Shown here one piece after another: positions 16,049 to 25,643 of a stretch of 44,115 bases of DNA. Both the position numbers and the translations under genes were made by a program. The first letter of the stretch is position 1. Each line of letters begins with the position of its first letter. The stretch is from contig JAFQVJ010000057.1 of NCBI GenBank assembly GCA_017408025.1, positions 1 to 44,115 on the forward strand, in the 5' to 3' direction. The notes below the pieces were generated by a model, which did no database searches, had not been told where the DNA came from, and was given only the letters and a program-made list of their open reading frames with translations. The stretch is from Lachnospiraceae bacterium (GTDB taxonomy: Bacteria > Bacillota > Clostridia > Lachnospirales > Lachnospiraceae).

Positions 16049-19000
16049 ATGAAAGATATTGTAAGGCAGATAAAAAGACATTGGAAGGTGCTGACAGCGC
16101 TATGTGTCGCAGCTACTGTTACAGTTATTGGAATGGTAATGCTGTTTGCAAGTGAAATTGTTGTAACGGTGACAGCATCTGAAGAGAAGACGGAGTGGTT
16201 GAAAACAGATGCAGCGCCAGTACTGACTGCAGCAGTAACGTCCTTACCGGATGGTGTTACAGTTAGTAGCGAAACTATAACATGGTCTTCAAGTAACAGT
16301 GATGCAGTTTCTGTTTCTCCGGTTAATGGTAATAGCAAACAAGGACAGCTTGTATTTATTGGTGCCGGTTATGCAACTATAAGCTGTACATATGATATGG
16401 TGCTTAGCACTGGTGAAACAGCACAGAGAGTTATCTCAAGAAATTATTTGGTAAAGCTGGAGACAACATCTAACTCATTTAATGTTATGCAAGTGGGTAC
16501 TGGTGGTAACAGCCAGATTACATTAAAGACAAATTACAGCAGTGCAGTAAGTGATGACAGCAAGTTGAAGTGGTCATCATCAAATGAAGATATTGTAAGA
16601 GTGGAATCGGCAGCGGGAAGTGATGCATCTATCAAAGCCATAGGAGCTGGTGTTGCTACTATTACAGCAACAATCGCAGATGAGACAGCTCCACAGAGCG
16701 TTTCGTTTACAGTTCTTGTAAAGGCTTCATTTAATGATACTGCATCAGTAGAGGTTAAACCAGGAGAATATACAAGTATTTATGAAGCAGCGGAGGCTAA
16801 TGCTCCAAACCCTACACATCTTGTATGGTACACACCGGATGATGGCACACATATAACAATGGATGTTATGGGACGCGCTGAAGGTAATATGGCTGGTACA
16901 GCAACTGTATACATGTACACAAGCTATGATTATTCGAAGCTGAGTGCAACAGATTGGGCCTCTATTGGTGTAAGTGAAGATAAAATAGCGAGCATTATTA
17001 ATGATCCTGTCAAGCTCAGTGGATATTTTGGTGCACAGGTAGATGTTAAAGTTCTCTTTGGTATAAATGGTGGAGATAAGGTAGTATCAGTTGGTGACAT
17101 CGTTCCATTGACATCTAACATTGATAATACGCTTATAGATTCAGTACAGTGGTCTTCATCAAACAATAATGTTGTAGAGGTTAATTCAAAGGGTGAGATA
17201 ACAGCAGTAAGAGCTGGTACAGCCACAATTACAGCGTTAATTAAGGGAAACAAGCTTTATCCTACAGATACTGAAGTTATACATACAGCAGATATAACAG
17301 TACATGTTGTAGATAACTTTATGGTTAATAAGACAGATTATACTCTTAACAAAGGAGAGTCGTTTGAATTAAAAGCAATTCCTACAGATACATCAGAGAC
17401 AACTACAATTTCATGGAGTTCATCTGATGATTCTATTGCAAAGGCTGAATATGATCCAAATGATCCATACGGAGCTATTATTCATACAGGTGAAAAGACT
17501 GGTATTGCTATTATCACTGCGACTCAGACATCAGCCGATGGGGTGAGAAAGACAGCTACATGTACAGTAACAGTTACAGAGCCAGTGCTTGATGTAATTA
17601 TGTCGCCTAAGGAAGCAGAGATTACGGTTGGTGGTTCATATCAGTTACAGCTTATCTTCAACAGTGGTACTGATACAGATATTCCTGATAATTACAATGT
17701 TAAGTGGGTATCATCAGACGAAGAAATTGCCACAGTAACTAAGTCGGGTCCATTTAATGGTCTTGTTTCTGCACATAAGGGTGGTGATGTAGTCATTTCA
17801 GCTGTTACAGTTGACAATATCTTGGTTGCATCATGTAAGGTACATGTAAGAGTACCAGTTACAGCTATTCAGTTAACAAATAATGAAGTAACTTGTACAA
17901 TGGCATTGGGAACATATCAGTTGTCATATGAAATCTTACCAGAGGGCGACGGTGTAAATAGAGAAGTTACATGGGAATCTTCGAATACAGCAATTGCAAC
18001 TGTTGACCAGAAGGGTCTCGTAACATTTGTTAGCCCTGGTAAGGTAACAATCATCTGTAAGACAGTAGATACAGGTGTTGAAGGCAAGGATCAGCTCATT
18101 GATACATGTGAGTTCACCATTGAGCGACCGGTAGAAGAGGTTAGACTTGATTATAACGAGGTTACACTTAAGATAGATGAAACTTTCAGACTTACAGCTC
18201 TTGTATTGCCAGAGGATGCTACAAATAAAGAACTTATCTGGAAGTCATCAGATGAATCAGTAGCCAAGGTTGATGAAACAGGTAATATCACAGCTGTAGG
18301 TGCAGGTAGTGCAACTATCATGTGTCAGTCAGCAGACAGTGGTGTATTTGACTATTGTAATGTATCTGTATATCAGCCAGTTACTGGAGTTAAACTGAAT
18401 AATCACGAGATGTCTGTTAGAAAAGGAACAGTCTTCTGGTTATATGCAACAGTTGAACCTGAGGATGCTTGGAATAAGACAATTGTATGGTCAACATCAG
18501 ACAAGGAAGTAGCAACAGTTGATCAGACAGGTATGGTTACAGCAGTTAATCCAGGCGAATGTACGATAATTGCTACTAGTGCTGATTCTGGTGTGGTTGA
18601 CAGATGTACGGTTATAGTTACAGAACCAGTGTCAGGTATTTCATTGAATTTTGAGGAAGCAACTGTTTATACAAATGAAAAGGTAGTTATTATACCAACA
18701 GTTACACCTATAGATGCAGATAATAAGGCAGTTACATATATGTCAAGTGATCCTGAAGTGGCAACAGTTAATGAATACGGTGTTGTAACAGGTATTTCAG
18801 GTGGATCGGCAATTATACTAGTAACTACAGTAGAAAGAGGACTAGTTGCAAGCTGTAAGATTACAGTATATGAGTTTGTTACATCAGTACAGATATTGGA
18901 CAAGCAACCATACATCAATAAGGGTGTAACTAAACGTCTCAAGGCTGAGGTTAAGCCAGACACAGCTACTAATACAGGTGTCATCTGGGAGTCAAGCAAC

Positions 19001-19849
19001 CCCAATATAGTTTCTGTTGACGGAAAGGGTAACATTACAGCTGTCAATTATGGTACAGCAGTTATCACAGCTACAGCAGCCGACGGTAGTGGTGTATACG
19101 ATACATATACACTTACGGTAGTAAAGCCGGTTGAGAAGATTACAGTTGAACCATCATCAGTAACAATTCTTGAAGGACAGGAAATAAATATAAAGGCTAC
19201 AGTAACGCCATCCGATGCAACATTTACAGAAGTTGACTGGACATCTTCAAATGACGAGATAGCAAAAGTTGATTTCAATGGAACAATTACAGGTGTTAAG
19301 ACAGGTATCTGTTATGTATATGCTACATCAACTGATGGTAACAACATACAAGGTAAGGTAAAGGTAACAGTAAAACCAGCAGTTCCGGCTACAGCAGTTG
19401 TCATAAATACTGATCAGATGGTACTTCTTCCAGGTCAGACACAGGCAGCACAGGCAAGACTTAAGCCTACAAAGTCAACAGATGGTATTGAGTGGATAAC
19501 AGGTGATCCAACAGTGGCAACAGTTGATAAGAATGGTATAGTTACAGCTAAGGGACAGGGTGAGACAGAGATATATTGTGTAGCAGATTCAGGAGTTGAG
19601 TCATCATTTAAGGTAATAGTACTTGCTCTCAATTCAACAAATATAACAGTCGAACAGTATGATTCATATATTTTGGATGTATTTGGAGCGACAGAAGATA
19701 TTAAGTGGTACACAAATAATATCAGAATAGCGACTGTAGATTCAAACGGTAAAGTAATTGGTCGTTCAGTAGGAAAGACCACTATTACAGCTAAAGTGAA
19801 CGGTAAGATTCTTCGTTGTACAGTTACAGTTACAAAAATCAAGAAATAG
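16049..19849 (+). CDS. Large surface protein of tandem Ig-like (Big_2) repeats
   Basis: A 1266-residue protein. A basic N-terminus (RQIKRHWK) and one hydrophobic segment (about 13-38) serve as a signal peptide or uncleaved anchor. The rest is about thirteen Ig-like repeats of 80-95 residues, each with the pattern (I/V)xWxSSxxxxAxVxxxGxVTAxxxGxAxI. Repeats 7-12 are the most regular; the first three are divergent, with a longer insert in the third. There is no LPxTG motif, no SLH domain and no catalytic domain, so attachment would be through the N-terminus or other wall contacts. The ATG at 16049 lies 6 bases after GGAGGA; an ATG at 16043 abuts the site. Big_2 proteins act in adhesion or surface architecture; the ligand is unknown. 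A strong terminator follows. Confidence 0.88.
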   Translation: MKDIVRQIKRHWKVLTALCVAATVTVIGMVMLFASEIVVTVTASEEKTEWLKTDAAPVLTAAVTSLPDGVTVSSETITWSSSNSDAVSVSPVNGNSKQGQLVFIGAGYATISCTYDMVLSTGETAQRVISRNYLVKLETTSNSFNVMQVGTGGNSQITLKTNYSSAVSDDSKLKWSSSNEDIVRVESAAGSDASIKAIGAGVATITATIADETAPQSVSFTVLVKASFNDTASVEVKPGEYTSIYEAAEANAPNPTHLVWYTPDDGTHITMDVMGRAEGNMAGTATVYMYTSYDYSKLSATDWASIGVSEDKIASIINDPVKLSGYFGAQVDVKVLFGINGGDKVVSVGDIVPLTSNIDNTLIDSVQWSSSNNNVVEVNSKGEITAVRAGTATITALIKGNKLYPTDTEVIHTADITVHVVDNFMVNKTDYTLNKGESFELKAIPTDTSETTTISWSSSDDSIAKAEYDPNDPYGAIIHTGEKTGIAIITATQTSADGVRKTATCTVTVTEPVLDVIMSPKEAEITVGGSYQLQLIFNSGTDTDIPDNYNVKWVSSDEEIATVTKSGPFNGLVSAHKGGDVVISAVTVDNILVASCKVHVRVPVTAIQLTNNEVTCTMALGTYQLSYEILPEGDGVNREVTWESSNTAIATVDQKGLVTFVSPGKVTIICKTVDTGVEGKDQLIDTCEFTIERPVEEVRLDYNEVTLKIDETFRLTALVLPEDATNKELIWKSSDESVAKVDETGNITAVGAGSATIMCQSADSGVFDYCNVSVYQPVTGVKLNNHEMSVRKGTVFWLYATVEPEDAWNKTIVWSTSDKEVATVDQTGMVTAVNPGECTIIATSADSGVVDRCTVIVTEPVSGISLNFEEATVYTNEKVVIIPTVTPIDADNKAVTYMSSDPEVATVNEYGVVTGISGGSAIILVTTVERGLVASCKITVYEFVTSVQILDKQPYINKGVTKRLKAEVKPDTATNTGVIWESSNPNIVSVDGKGNITAVNYGTAVITATAADGSGVYDTYTLTVVKPVEKITVEPSSVTILEGQEINIKATVTPSDATFTEVDWTSSNDEIAKVDFNGTITGVKTGICYVYATSTDGNNIQGKVKVTVKPAVPATAVVINTDQMVLLPGQTQAAQARLKPTKSTDGIEWITGDPTVATVDKNGIVTAKGQGETEIYCVADSGVESSFKVIVLALNSTNITVEQYDSYILDVFGATEDIKWYTNNIRIATVDSNGKVIGRSVGKTTITAKVNGKILRCTVTVTKIKK

Positions 19850-19892
19850 TCACAAAAAGGGGTTGCCTTTATGTGATGGTTTGAGATAGAAT

Positions 19893-19927
19893 ATAGTCTG
19901 GAGTCAGATGGCTCCAGACTATTTTTT
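19893..19927 (+). terminator. Terminator after Ig-repeat protein gene
   Basis: A perfect 11-bp stem (19893-19903 with 19912-19922), 8-base loop and a TTTTTT run. Confidence 0.8.
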
Positions 19928-19949
19928 AGAATAGAAAGGGAAGTTTATT

Positions 19950-21599
19950 ATGATATGTAATAAGTGTGGTGCTAAGTGCGATGACAACCAGGCATTTTGC
20001 TTGAAGTGTGGAAGTCCAATTCAACTTACAGCAGATTTTAATCTTATTGAGAAAGAATTGGCCAGCAACATTGATGAGCTTTTAAATGAGATTGAGACAA
20101 ATGATGAAGAGATATTAGAGGATGCAGACGAGCTCAAGACAATAGATGTGCCTCTTGAAGAGATTAACATGGGTCTTAAGATTATGGACATAAAAAGGGA
20201 TTCGTCAAAAAGCGAGATGGATTTTTTGGGAGATGATGATGAAGAAGAGGAAGATGTTACTCCAATATATGCTTCAAATGCAAGAAAAGATAGTGGAGAC
20301 TCCTCAAATTATAAGAAAAATAACAAAGCATTAAATAATTCAGGTAAATCAAAACGAAAATCAAATAAGAAATTGTACGCCATAGTGGGTGGAATTGCAG
20401 CAGCTGTTGTAGTTCTTGTCATAGTCTTAGTACTTTTCTTAGGGGATGGTGAAGATACTACATCCAATAACAGCTTCGGAGACTATTATGCAACTGCTGA
20501 GTCATCATATAATTCAGGGGATATGGATAAAGCCCTTGAGGTGGCATATGAAGCTTTGGCCGTTGCGGATAATGAAACTGATGAGATAAAGGTACGCAAG
20601 CTTATTTATGATATTTATAATCAGCAGAATTTTTCTGGGTCAATATATTGGCAAAATATTGAAAGACTTGTGGAATTAGGTGATTCAAGCGTGGATTACT
20701 ATGCTGTTATGGCGGAAAAATATGTTCAAGAGCAGAATACAGAGATGCTTATAAATATTATGAGCAAAATTGATGAAAATACAGCAAAAGAATACTTTGG
20801 AAAAAAATTTGTTGAAAAACCAGTTGCCAGTGATGAATCAGGTGAGTTTAAGAATTTTGCTACAATATCCCTTTCTGCTGACAGTGGATGCAAGATATAT
20901 TATACCGTTGATGAAGATATAACAAAGAAAGCAACAGAGTATGTTGGTGAAATTGAATTAAGTCAGATTGGCGAACATGTCGTATATGCCTATGCTGTAA
21001 GTGAGCTGGGAATACCAAGCTTTGTAGCTGAATACAAATATACTGTTATAGAAGGTGAAGCAGAAGGACCAACAGTTACACCGGAAGGCGGAACATACAC
21101 AGAACCGACGGACATATCAGTTCAGGTACCAGAAGGTAGTAAGGCTTATTATACCTATACCAAGAATGGTGAAAAACCTAGCACATCATCGACAGAATAT
21201 ACAGAGCCAGTTGAAATGCTTAGAGGAATTAATAAGTTTATGGTTATTCTTGTAGATAAATTTGGAAATACTTCGGAAGTAACAACAGTACAGTATAATC
21301 TCAAGCTTGACAGAACGGAGAGCTGGACAAGTGGAAAGGAAAAGGTGTGGGCATACTATTATAATAATGGAAAGATTGATCCTGACGGTAATCTTGCCGA
21401 TGGATCAGTTCTTGAGATTAATTATGAGGATGCAGTAGTAATTGGTAATGATGAATATTATATCTATACAGCGGTGGGCACATTAACAGAGGGTGAAAAT
21501 GTAACTACTACAGGTATAACATATGTAGCTGTTAATACTTATGACGGAACTGTCATTGAAGGCCTTACACAGGCTGGCGATGAGTATATATTGCCTTAA
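19950..21599 (+). CDS. Zinc-ribbon membrane protein with chitobiase-C-like repeats
   Basis: A 549-residue protein. The N-terminal zinc ribbon has C3, C6, C17 and C20. An acidic, low-complexity linker (about 35-135) leads to one transmembrane helix (142-165). Beyond it lies a helical segment (about 172-290) like tetratricopeptide repeats. Two beta domains follow, around 295-367 and 372-437, with the IYYTVDED and KAYYTYTKNG...PSTSSTEY patterns of chitobiase/beta-hexosaminidase C-terminal (CHB_HEX_C) or FN3-associated domains. An unrecognised 100-residue end completes it. The topology should be a cytoplasmic zinc ribbon and a long extracellular part. Such zinc-ribbon-plus-ectodomain proteins are frequent in Lachnospiraceae but uncharacterised. 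Enzymatic activity is not evident. Confidence 0.75.
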   Translation: MICNKCGAKCDDNQAFCLKCGSPIQLTADFNLIEKELASNIDELLNEIETNDEEILEDADELKTIDVPLEEINMGLKIMDIKRDSSKSEMDFLGDDDEEEEDVTPIYASNARKDSGDSSNYKKNNKALNNSGKSKRKSNKKLYAIVGGIAAAVVVLVIVLVLFLGDGEDTTSNNSFGDYYATAESSYNSGDMDKALEVAYEALAVADNETDEIKVRKLIYDIYNQQNFSGSIYWQNIERLVELGDSSVDYYAVMAEKYVQEQNTEMLINIMSKIDENTAKEYFGKKFVEKPVASDESGEFKNFATISLSADSGCKIYYTVDEDITKKATEYVGEIELSQIGEHVVYAYAVSELGIPSFVAEYKYTVIEGEAEGPTVTPEGGTYTEPTDISVQVPEGSKAYYTYTKNGEKPSTSSTEYTEPVEMLRGINKFMVILVDKFGNTSEVTTVQYNLKLDRTESWTSGKEKVWAYYYNNGKIDPDGNLADGSVLEINYEDAVVIGNDEYYIYTAVGTLTEGENVTTTGITYVAVNTYDGTVIEGLTQAGDEYILP

Positions 21600-21604
21600 T
21601 CTAG

Positions 21605-21640
21605 AAGAGGCTGTCACATTTTACATGTGGCAGCCTCTTA
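21605..21640. terminator. Bidirectional terminator between convergent genes
   Basis: A 14-15-bp stem with one G-U pair (21605-21618 with 21626-21639), 7-base loop. It lies between the stop codons of a plus-strand and a minus-strand gene, with A/T-rich flanks on both sides. Confidence 0.68.
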
Positions 21641-21645
21641 CTTAA

Positions 21646-22218
21646 TTATTCAAATATTTCTGGATATATTTCTTCAAGAATTGAAGCGATATAAGCATCA
21701 TCATCAATATTAAAATGATTCTTAATTTCATTGGTTATAACATCTTCACGCTCAAAACACTTTAGCTCTTCCGGAAGCTCTTCAAATGATTCGGTTTCGT
21801 CTACATTTTCAGTTCTTAGCTTTGTACATTTTTCATCGATATATTTGGCAGTAAGATTATCCATTGACCAGGCTATAATAGTATCTGTTAATGACTCCTC
21901 ATCTGATATTGTGGCCTTAACTTTCTTTGCGGACTTCAATGTGAAGATTGCTACAACAAAGAAGATAATAAAGAGGGAAGACATGGCAAAGTAGAAAATC
22001 CAGCTGTTATTTGGGTTTAATTTCATTGGAAACATATCAAAATAATCAAGTGTGATTATTATAAGGCCTGCAACAGATATGATAAATAGGCACAATGCTG
22101 AAGATTTCATATCTGAATATTTATCACGTGCTTTGACAAAAAGCTTACTTGACGACGAGTCTTTTTCAGTGATTTCATCCGCATTTGTGTTTAAATTATC
22201 TATTTCCTTTTCACTCAT
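21646..22218 (-). CDS. Membrane protein of unknown function
   Basis: A 190-residue protein that I do not recognise. The N-terminus is polar (1-38), two transmembrane helices follow (about 41-58 and 74-95), and a charged cytoplasmic tail (96-190) is rich in Glu and Asp. Both ends are predicted to face the cytoplasm. It has AAGGAG before the ATG and its own promoter at 22272-22300. It is divergent from deoB and convergent with the zinc-ribbon gene, so it forms a single-gene unit. Confidence 0.65.
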   Translation of the reverse strand: MSEKEIDNLNTNADEITEKDSSSSKLFVKARDKYSDMKSSALCLFIISVAGLIIITLDYFDMFPMKLNPNNSWIFYFAMSSLFIIFFVVAIFTLKSAKKVKATISDEESLTDTIIAWSMDNLTAKYIDEKCTKLRTENVDETESFEELPEELKCFEREDVITNEIKNHFNIDDDAYIASILEEIYPEIFE

Positions 22219-22271
22219 TTTTAGTACTCCTTTATTTTTTTATGGTATGTATATAGTTGTTGTGTTATAAT

Positions 22272-22300
22272 ATTATAATAGATTACGAGTGTGATATCAA
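22272..22300 (-). promoter_or_regulatory. Promoter of minus-strand membrane protein gene
   Basis: On the minus strand TTGATA (22300-22295) and TATAAT (22277-22272) are 17 bases apart, a near-consensus sigma-A promoter. The divergent deoB promoter must lie in the same 142-base gap but is not clear. Confidence 0.6.
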
Positions 22301-22360
22301 TGTGAAATATTGAATAATTATATTTATATGCAGTTGCATTGGCATGAAAGGTGGTAGAAT

Positions 22361-23551
22361 ATGATAAATAGAGTAATATGGATAATATTGGACAGTGTTG
22401 GTATAGGCGAATTGCCTGATGCAAATGAATACGGTGATGTAGGAGCTAATACGCTTGGCAATATTGCAAAAACACAAGGGGGTATAAAAATTCATGTTTT
22501 GACAGAGCTAGGTCTTGGAAACATTGATGGTGCAGTTAATCTTGAAAAGGTCAGCAATCCAAAAGGATGTTACGGAAAATCAGCAGAGATTTCCTGTGGC
22601 AAGGATACGACAACGGGTCATTGGGAGATGGTGGGAGTGTGGTCACAGAAACCTTTTCCAACATATCCAAATGGATTCTCTAAGGATATTATAACAAAAT
22701 TTTGTGAAAATGCAGGTGTTTCAGGTATTCTTGGCAACAAAACTGCATCTGGAACAGCTATTTTAGATGAGCTTGGTGAAGAACACAGAAAAACAAAGAA
22801 GCCTATCGTTTATACTTCGGCGGATAGCGTATTTCAAATTGCATGTAATGAGGATATTTATTCACCTGAGGAATTATATAAGATGTGTCAGGTAGCAAGG
22901 GATATTTTAACAGGCGATGATAATGTTGCAAGAGTTATTGCCAGACCGTTTGTGGATAAAAAAGATGAAAATGGAAGGCTGATAGGTTATACAAGAACTG
23001 CAAATAGACGTGATTTCTCATTAAAACCATCAACACCAAATTTGCTGACCAACATATGTGATGCGGGCTTACCAGTAGCGGCAGTTGGAAAAATTGAGGA
23101 TATATTTGCGAGAACTGGAATTACGGAGGCGATTCACACTAAGGATAATATGGATGGTATGGATAAGACACTTGAATATATGAAATCTCAGAAAAATGGT
23201 CTTATATTTACAAATCTTGTAGAGTTTGATTCAGCATGGGGACATAGAAATGATCCTGTAAGCTATAAGAGAGGGTTAGAAGAATTTGATGTACGTTTAC
23301 AGGAAGTTATTGAGGAAATGCAGGATACGGATTTGTTGATAATCAATGCAGATCATGGATGTGATCCTACAACACCAGGAACCGATCATACAAGGGAGTA
23401 TATTCCAATTGTAGTATATGGTAAGCAGCTGAGAAGTAATGTTAATCTCGGAACATTAGAGACATTTGCAGATATAGGTCAGACCATAGCGGAAGCATTG
23501 AAGGTTGATTTTATACAGATTGGTAAATCATTTTTAAACAGGATTTCTTAG
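22361..23551 (+). CDS. deoB: Phosphopentomutase
   Basis: A 396-residue enzyme of the alkaline phosphatase superfamily that interconverts ribose-1-phosphate and ribose-5-phosphate (or the deoxy forms). Metal-binding D11 lies in ILDSVGIGELPDA, the phosphothreonine block KDTTTGHWEM at 81-90, and the NADHGCDPTTPGTDHTRE block near residue 328. Length and motifs match Firmicute DeoB throughout. An AGGTGG site precedes the ATG. A nucleoside phosphorylase gene follows 73 bases later, so the pair salvages the sugar of nucleosides. Confidence 0.95.
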   Translation: MINRVIWIILDSVGIGELPDANEYGDVGANTLGNIAKTQGGIKIHVLTELGLGNIDGAVNLEKVSNPKGCYGKSAEISCGKDTTTGHWEMVGVWSQKPFPTYPNGFSKDIITKFCENAGVSGILGNKTASGTAILDELGEEHRKTKKPIVYTSADSVFQIACNEDIYSPEELYKMCQVARDILTGDDNVARVIARPFVDKKDENGRLIGYTRTANRRDFSLKPSTPNLLTNICDAGLPVAAVGKIEDIFARTGITEAIHTKDNMDGMDKTLEYMKSQKNGLIFTNLVEFDSAWGHRNDPVSYKRGLEEFDVRLQEVIEEMQDTDLLIINADHGCDPTTPGTDHTREYIPIVVYGKQLRSNVNLGTLETFADIGQTIAEALKVDFIQIGKSFLNRIS

Positions 23552-23624
23552 CTCCATATGATGAGCACTCTCACGAAGAGAAAATGCTTATTGTCACATA
23601 ATAGATTGAAATGGGGGTGTATAT

Positions 23625-24941
23625 ATGAGAATGTATGACATTATAGAAAAGAAAAAAAGAGGGTATGCGCTTACAAGGGAAGAGATACGATATGCTATAG
23701 AAGGATATACTAATGGAAATGTACCTGATTATCAAATGTCAGCTTTGCTTATGGCTATATATTTTTCAAAGATGAATTCAGAGGAAACTTATGAATTGAC
23801 TATGGCGATGATGGAAAGTGGAGACTTACTTGATTTATCAGCAATAGATGGAATAAAAGTAGATAAACATAGCACAGGTGGTGTTGGCGACAAAACAACA
23901 TTGATAATAGGTCCTATAGTAGCTGCACTGGGAGTGCCAGTGGCAAAGATGTCAGGCAGAGGTCTGGGACATACGGGAGGAACTATTGATAAACTGGAGA
24001 GTATTGCTGGTTTCAATACTTCAGTGGAGCTTAATACTTTTATGAAGCAGGTAAATGATATAAAGATTGCTGTTGCGGGACAGACTGCCAAGCTGGCGCC
24101 GGCTGATAAAAAGATATATGCCTTGCGGGATGTCACTGCTACTGTAGACAATATTTCATTAATAGCATCCAGTATAATGAGCAAAAAGCTGGCATCAGGA
24201 GCAGATGCCATAGTTTTGGATGTAAAATGTGGTAAAGGCGCATTCATGAAAGATAAGGAGTCAGCATGTGAGCTTGCCAGAACCATGGTTGATATAGGTA
24301 AAAGTGCAGGCAAGAAAATGAAAGCTATAGTAACGGACATGAATGAACCATTAGGAAGATGGATTGGAAATTCTGTAGAGGTATATGAGGCTGTAAAGGC
24401 TCTTGGAAATATAGGGGAACGTAAGCTGATGGAGGTATGCAATGTATTGGCTTCTCATATGCTTATTGCAGCAGGTATAGCAAGACAATATGATGATGCG
24501 ATAATTATGGTAAATGATGCTATTGAAAGCGGAAGAGCATTAGATAAACTGGCACAGCTTGTGGAGGCGCAAGGCGGGGATGGAAACAATGTCAGGAAAC
24601 CAGAGTTATTACCGAGAGGTAGAATAATAAGAAAAGTGAAAGCGACAAGGAAAGGATGTATAATAAGTCTAGATGCTGAACTTGTAGGAAAAGCATGTAT
24701 GTCCTTAGGCGGTGGTCGTGAGACAAAGGACGGGGAAATAGATTTAAGTGTCGGAATATATTTGGATAAGAAGACAGGTGAAACTGTTGAAAAGGATGAA
24801 GCTATAGCAACAATCTATGGTTCAGATGAAGATAAAGTTAACGTGGCATATAGTGTCCTTGAGAGAGCGTATACCATTGAAGATAATGTAGATTTATATA
24901 ATAATTCAAATGAAAATATGATTATTAAAATTATTGATTAA
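23625..24941 (+). CDS. pdp: Pyrimidine-nucleoside phosphorylase
   Basis: A 438-residue enzyme that splits uridine and thymidine into base and (deoxy)ribose-1-phosphate. It has KHSTGGVGDKT (81-91) at the phosphate site and the family signature SGRGLGHTGGTIDKLES (110-126). Length and sequence are of the Pdp/DeoA type; I favour Pdp (broad pyrimidine specificity) as usual in Firmicutes over strict thymidine phosphorylase. GGGGGTG precedes the ATG at 23625. Its product is the substrate of the phosphopentomutase encoded just upstream, giving entry into the pentose phosphate pathway. Confidence 0.92.
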   Translation: MRMYDIIEKKKRGYALTREEIRYAIEGYTNGNVPDYQMSALLMAIYFSKMNSEETYELTMAMMESGDLLDLSAIDGIKVDKHSTGGVGDKTTLIIGPIVAALGVPVAKMSGRGLGHTGGTIDKLESIAGFNTSVELNTFMKQVNDIKIAVAGQTAKLAPADKKIYALRDVTATVDNISLIASSIMSKKLASGADAIVLDVKCGKGAFMKDKESACELARTMVDIGKSAGKKMKAIVTDMNEPLGRWIGNSVEVYEAVKALGNIGERKLMEVCNVLASHMLIAAGIARQYDDAIIMVNDAIESGRALDKLAQLVEAQGGDGNNVRKPELLPRGRIIRKVKATRKGCIISLDAELVGKACMSLGGGRETKDGEIDLSVGIYLDKKTGETVEKDEAIATIYGSDEDKVNVAYSVLERAYTIEDNVDLYNNSNENMIIKIID

Positions 24942-25016
24942 CTATATTTGTTGATATTTTTTGTAAATAAGTGTAAAATATCTTCGTTATAAATATGGAT
25001 TTACACGGAGAAAAAG

Positions 25017-25625
25017 ATGGAAATATACATTGTAAGGCATGGAGAAACTGTATGGAACAAAGAAGGACGATTGCAGGGAAGTACAGACATAAGCTTAAGT
25101 GATGCGGGAAGAGAACTTGCAAGAATAACAGGAAAAGAATTAGAAAATACGGTGATAGACAAAATATATTCGAGCCCATTATCCAGGGCCTATGAGACAG
25201 CGTGTCTTATAAGAGGCCACAGAAATATTGAAATAATCAAAGATGAGAGATTGAAAGAGGTTTGTTTCGGATATTTGGAAGGTCAGGTTATGGATGAAAT
25301 GAAAGCAAATCCAGATAGCCACTTTCAAAATTTTTTCGAAGCTCCAGACAAGTATGTGCCGGATGAAAAAGGTGAAAAACTTGAAGATTTATGTAGGCGA
25401 ACTGCTGCGTTTATGAATGAGGTTATCATACCACAGGCAAGTAAGCTGCAGAGGGTTATGATAGTTGGACATGGTGCAATGAATAAAAGCATTATGTGTT
25501 ATGTAAAGGGGCATGGTATTGATAAACTCTGGTCTGGTGGTTTACAAAAAAATTGTAATGTTATTATAGTAGATTATACAGATGGAAAATTCACAGTATT
25601 GGAAGAAGAAAAAGTTTATTATTAA
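25017..25625 (+). CDS. Histidine phosphatase family protein (phosphoglycerate mutase-like)
   Basis: A 202-residue cytoplasmic protein with the catalytic RHGET motif (R7, H8, G9, E10), the SSPLSRAYETA segment carrying the second arginine, an E in LKEVCFGYLEGQ, and the second histidine in VGHGAM. This is the CobC/GpmB-like branch of the histidine phosphatase superfamily. It is more likely a small-molecule phosphatase than a glycolytic mutase. It follows pdp by 75 bases and precedes the LtaS-like gene by 18 bases. Its substrate is unknown; a sugar phosphate is plausible from the context. Confidence 0.85.
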   Translation: MEIYIVRHGETVWNKEGRLQGSTDISLSDAGRELARITGKELENTVIDKIYSSPLSRAYETACLIRGHRNIEIIKDERLKEVCFGYLEGQVMDEMKANPDSHFQNFFEAPDKYVPDEKGEKLEDLCRRTAAFMNEVIIPQASKLQRVMIVGHGAMNKSIMCYVKGHGIDKLWSGGLQKNCNVIIVDYTDGKFTVLEEEKVYY

Positions 25626-25643
25626 GATTTTTAGAGGGAACTT

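Noticed and set aside
16049-19849. DNA-level tandem repeat or CRISPR-like array inside the Ig-repeat gene
   Set aside because: The repeats are similar at protein level but well diverged in DNA, with no short identical direct repeats and spacers.
23789-24442. Long open frame (217 codons) on the minus strand
   Set aside because: It is antisense to the conserved pdp gene, has no recognisable motifs and no ribosome binding site; it is a shadow of codon usage.
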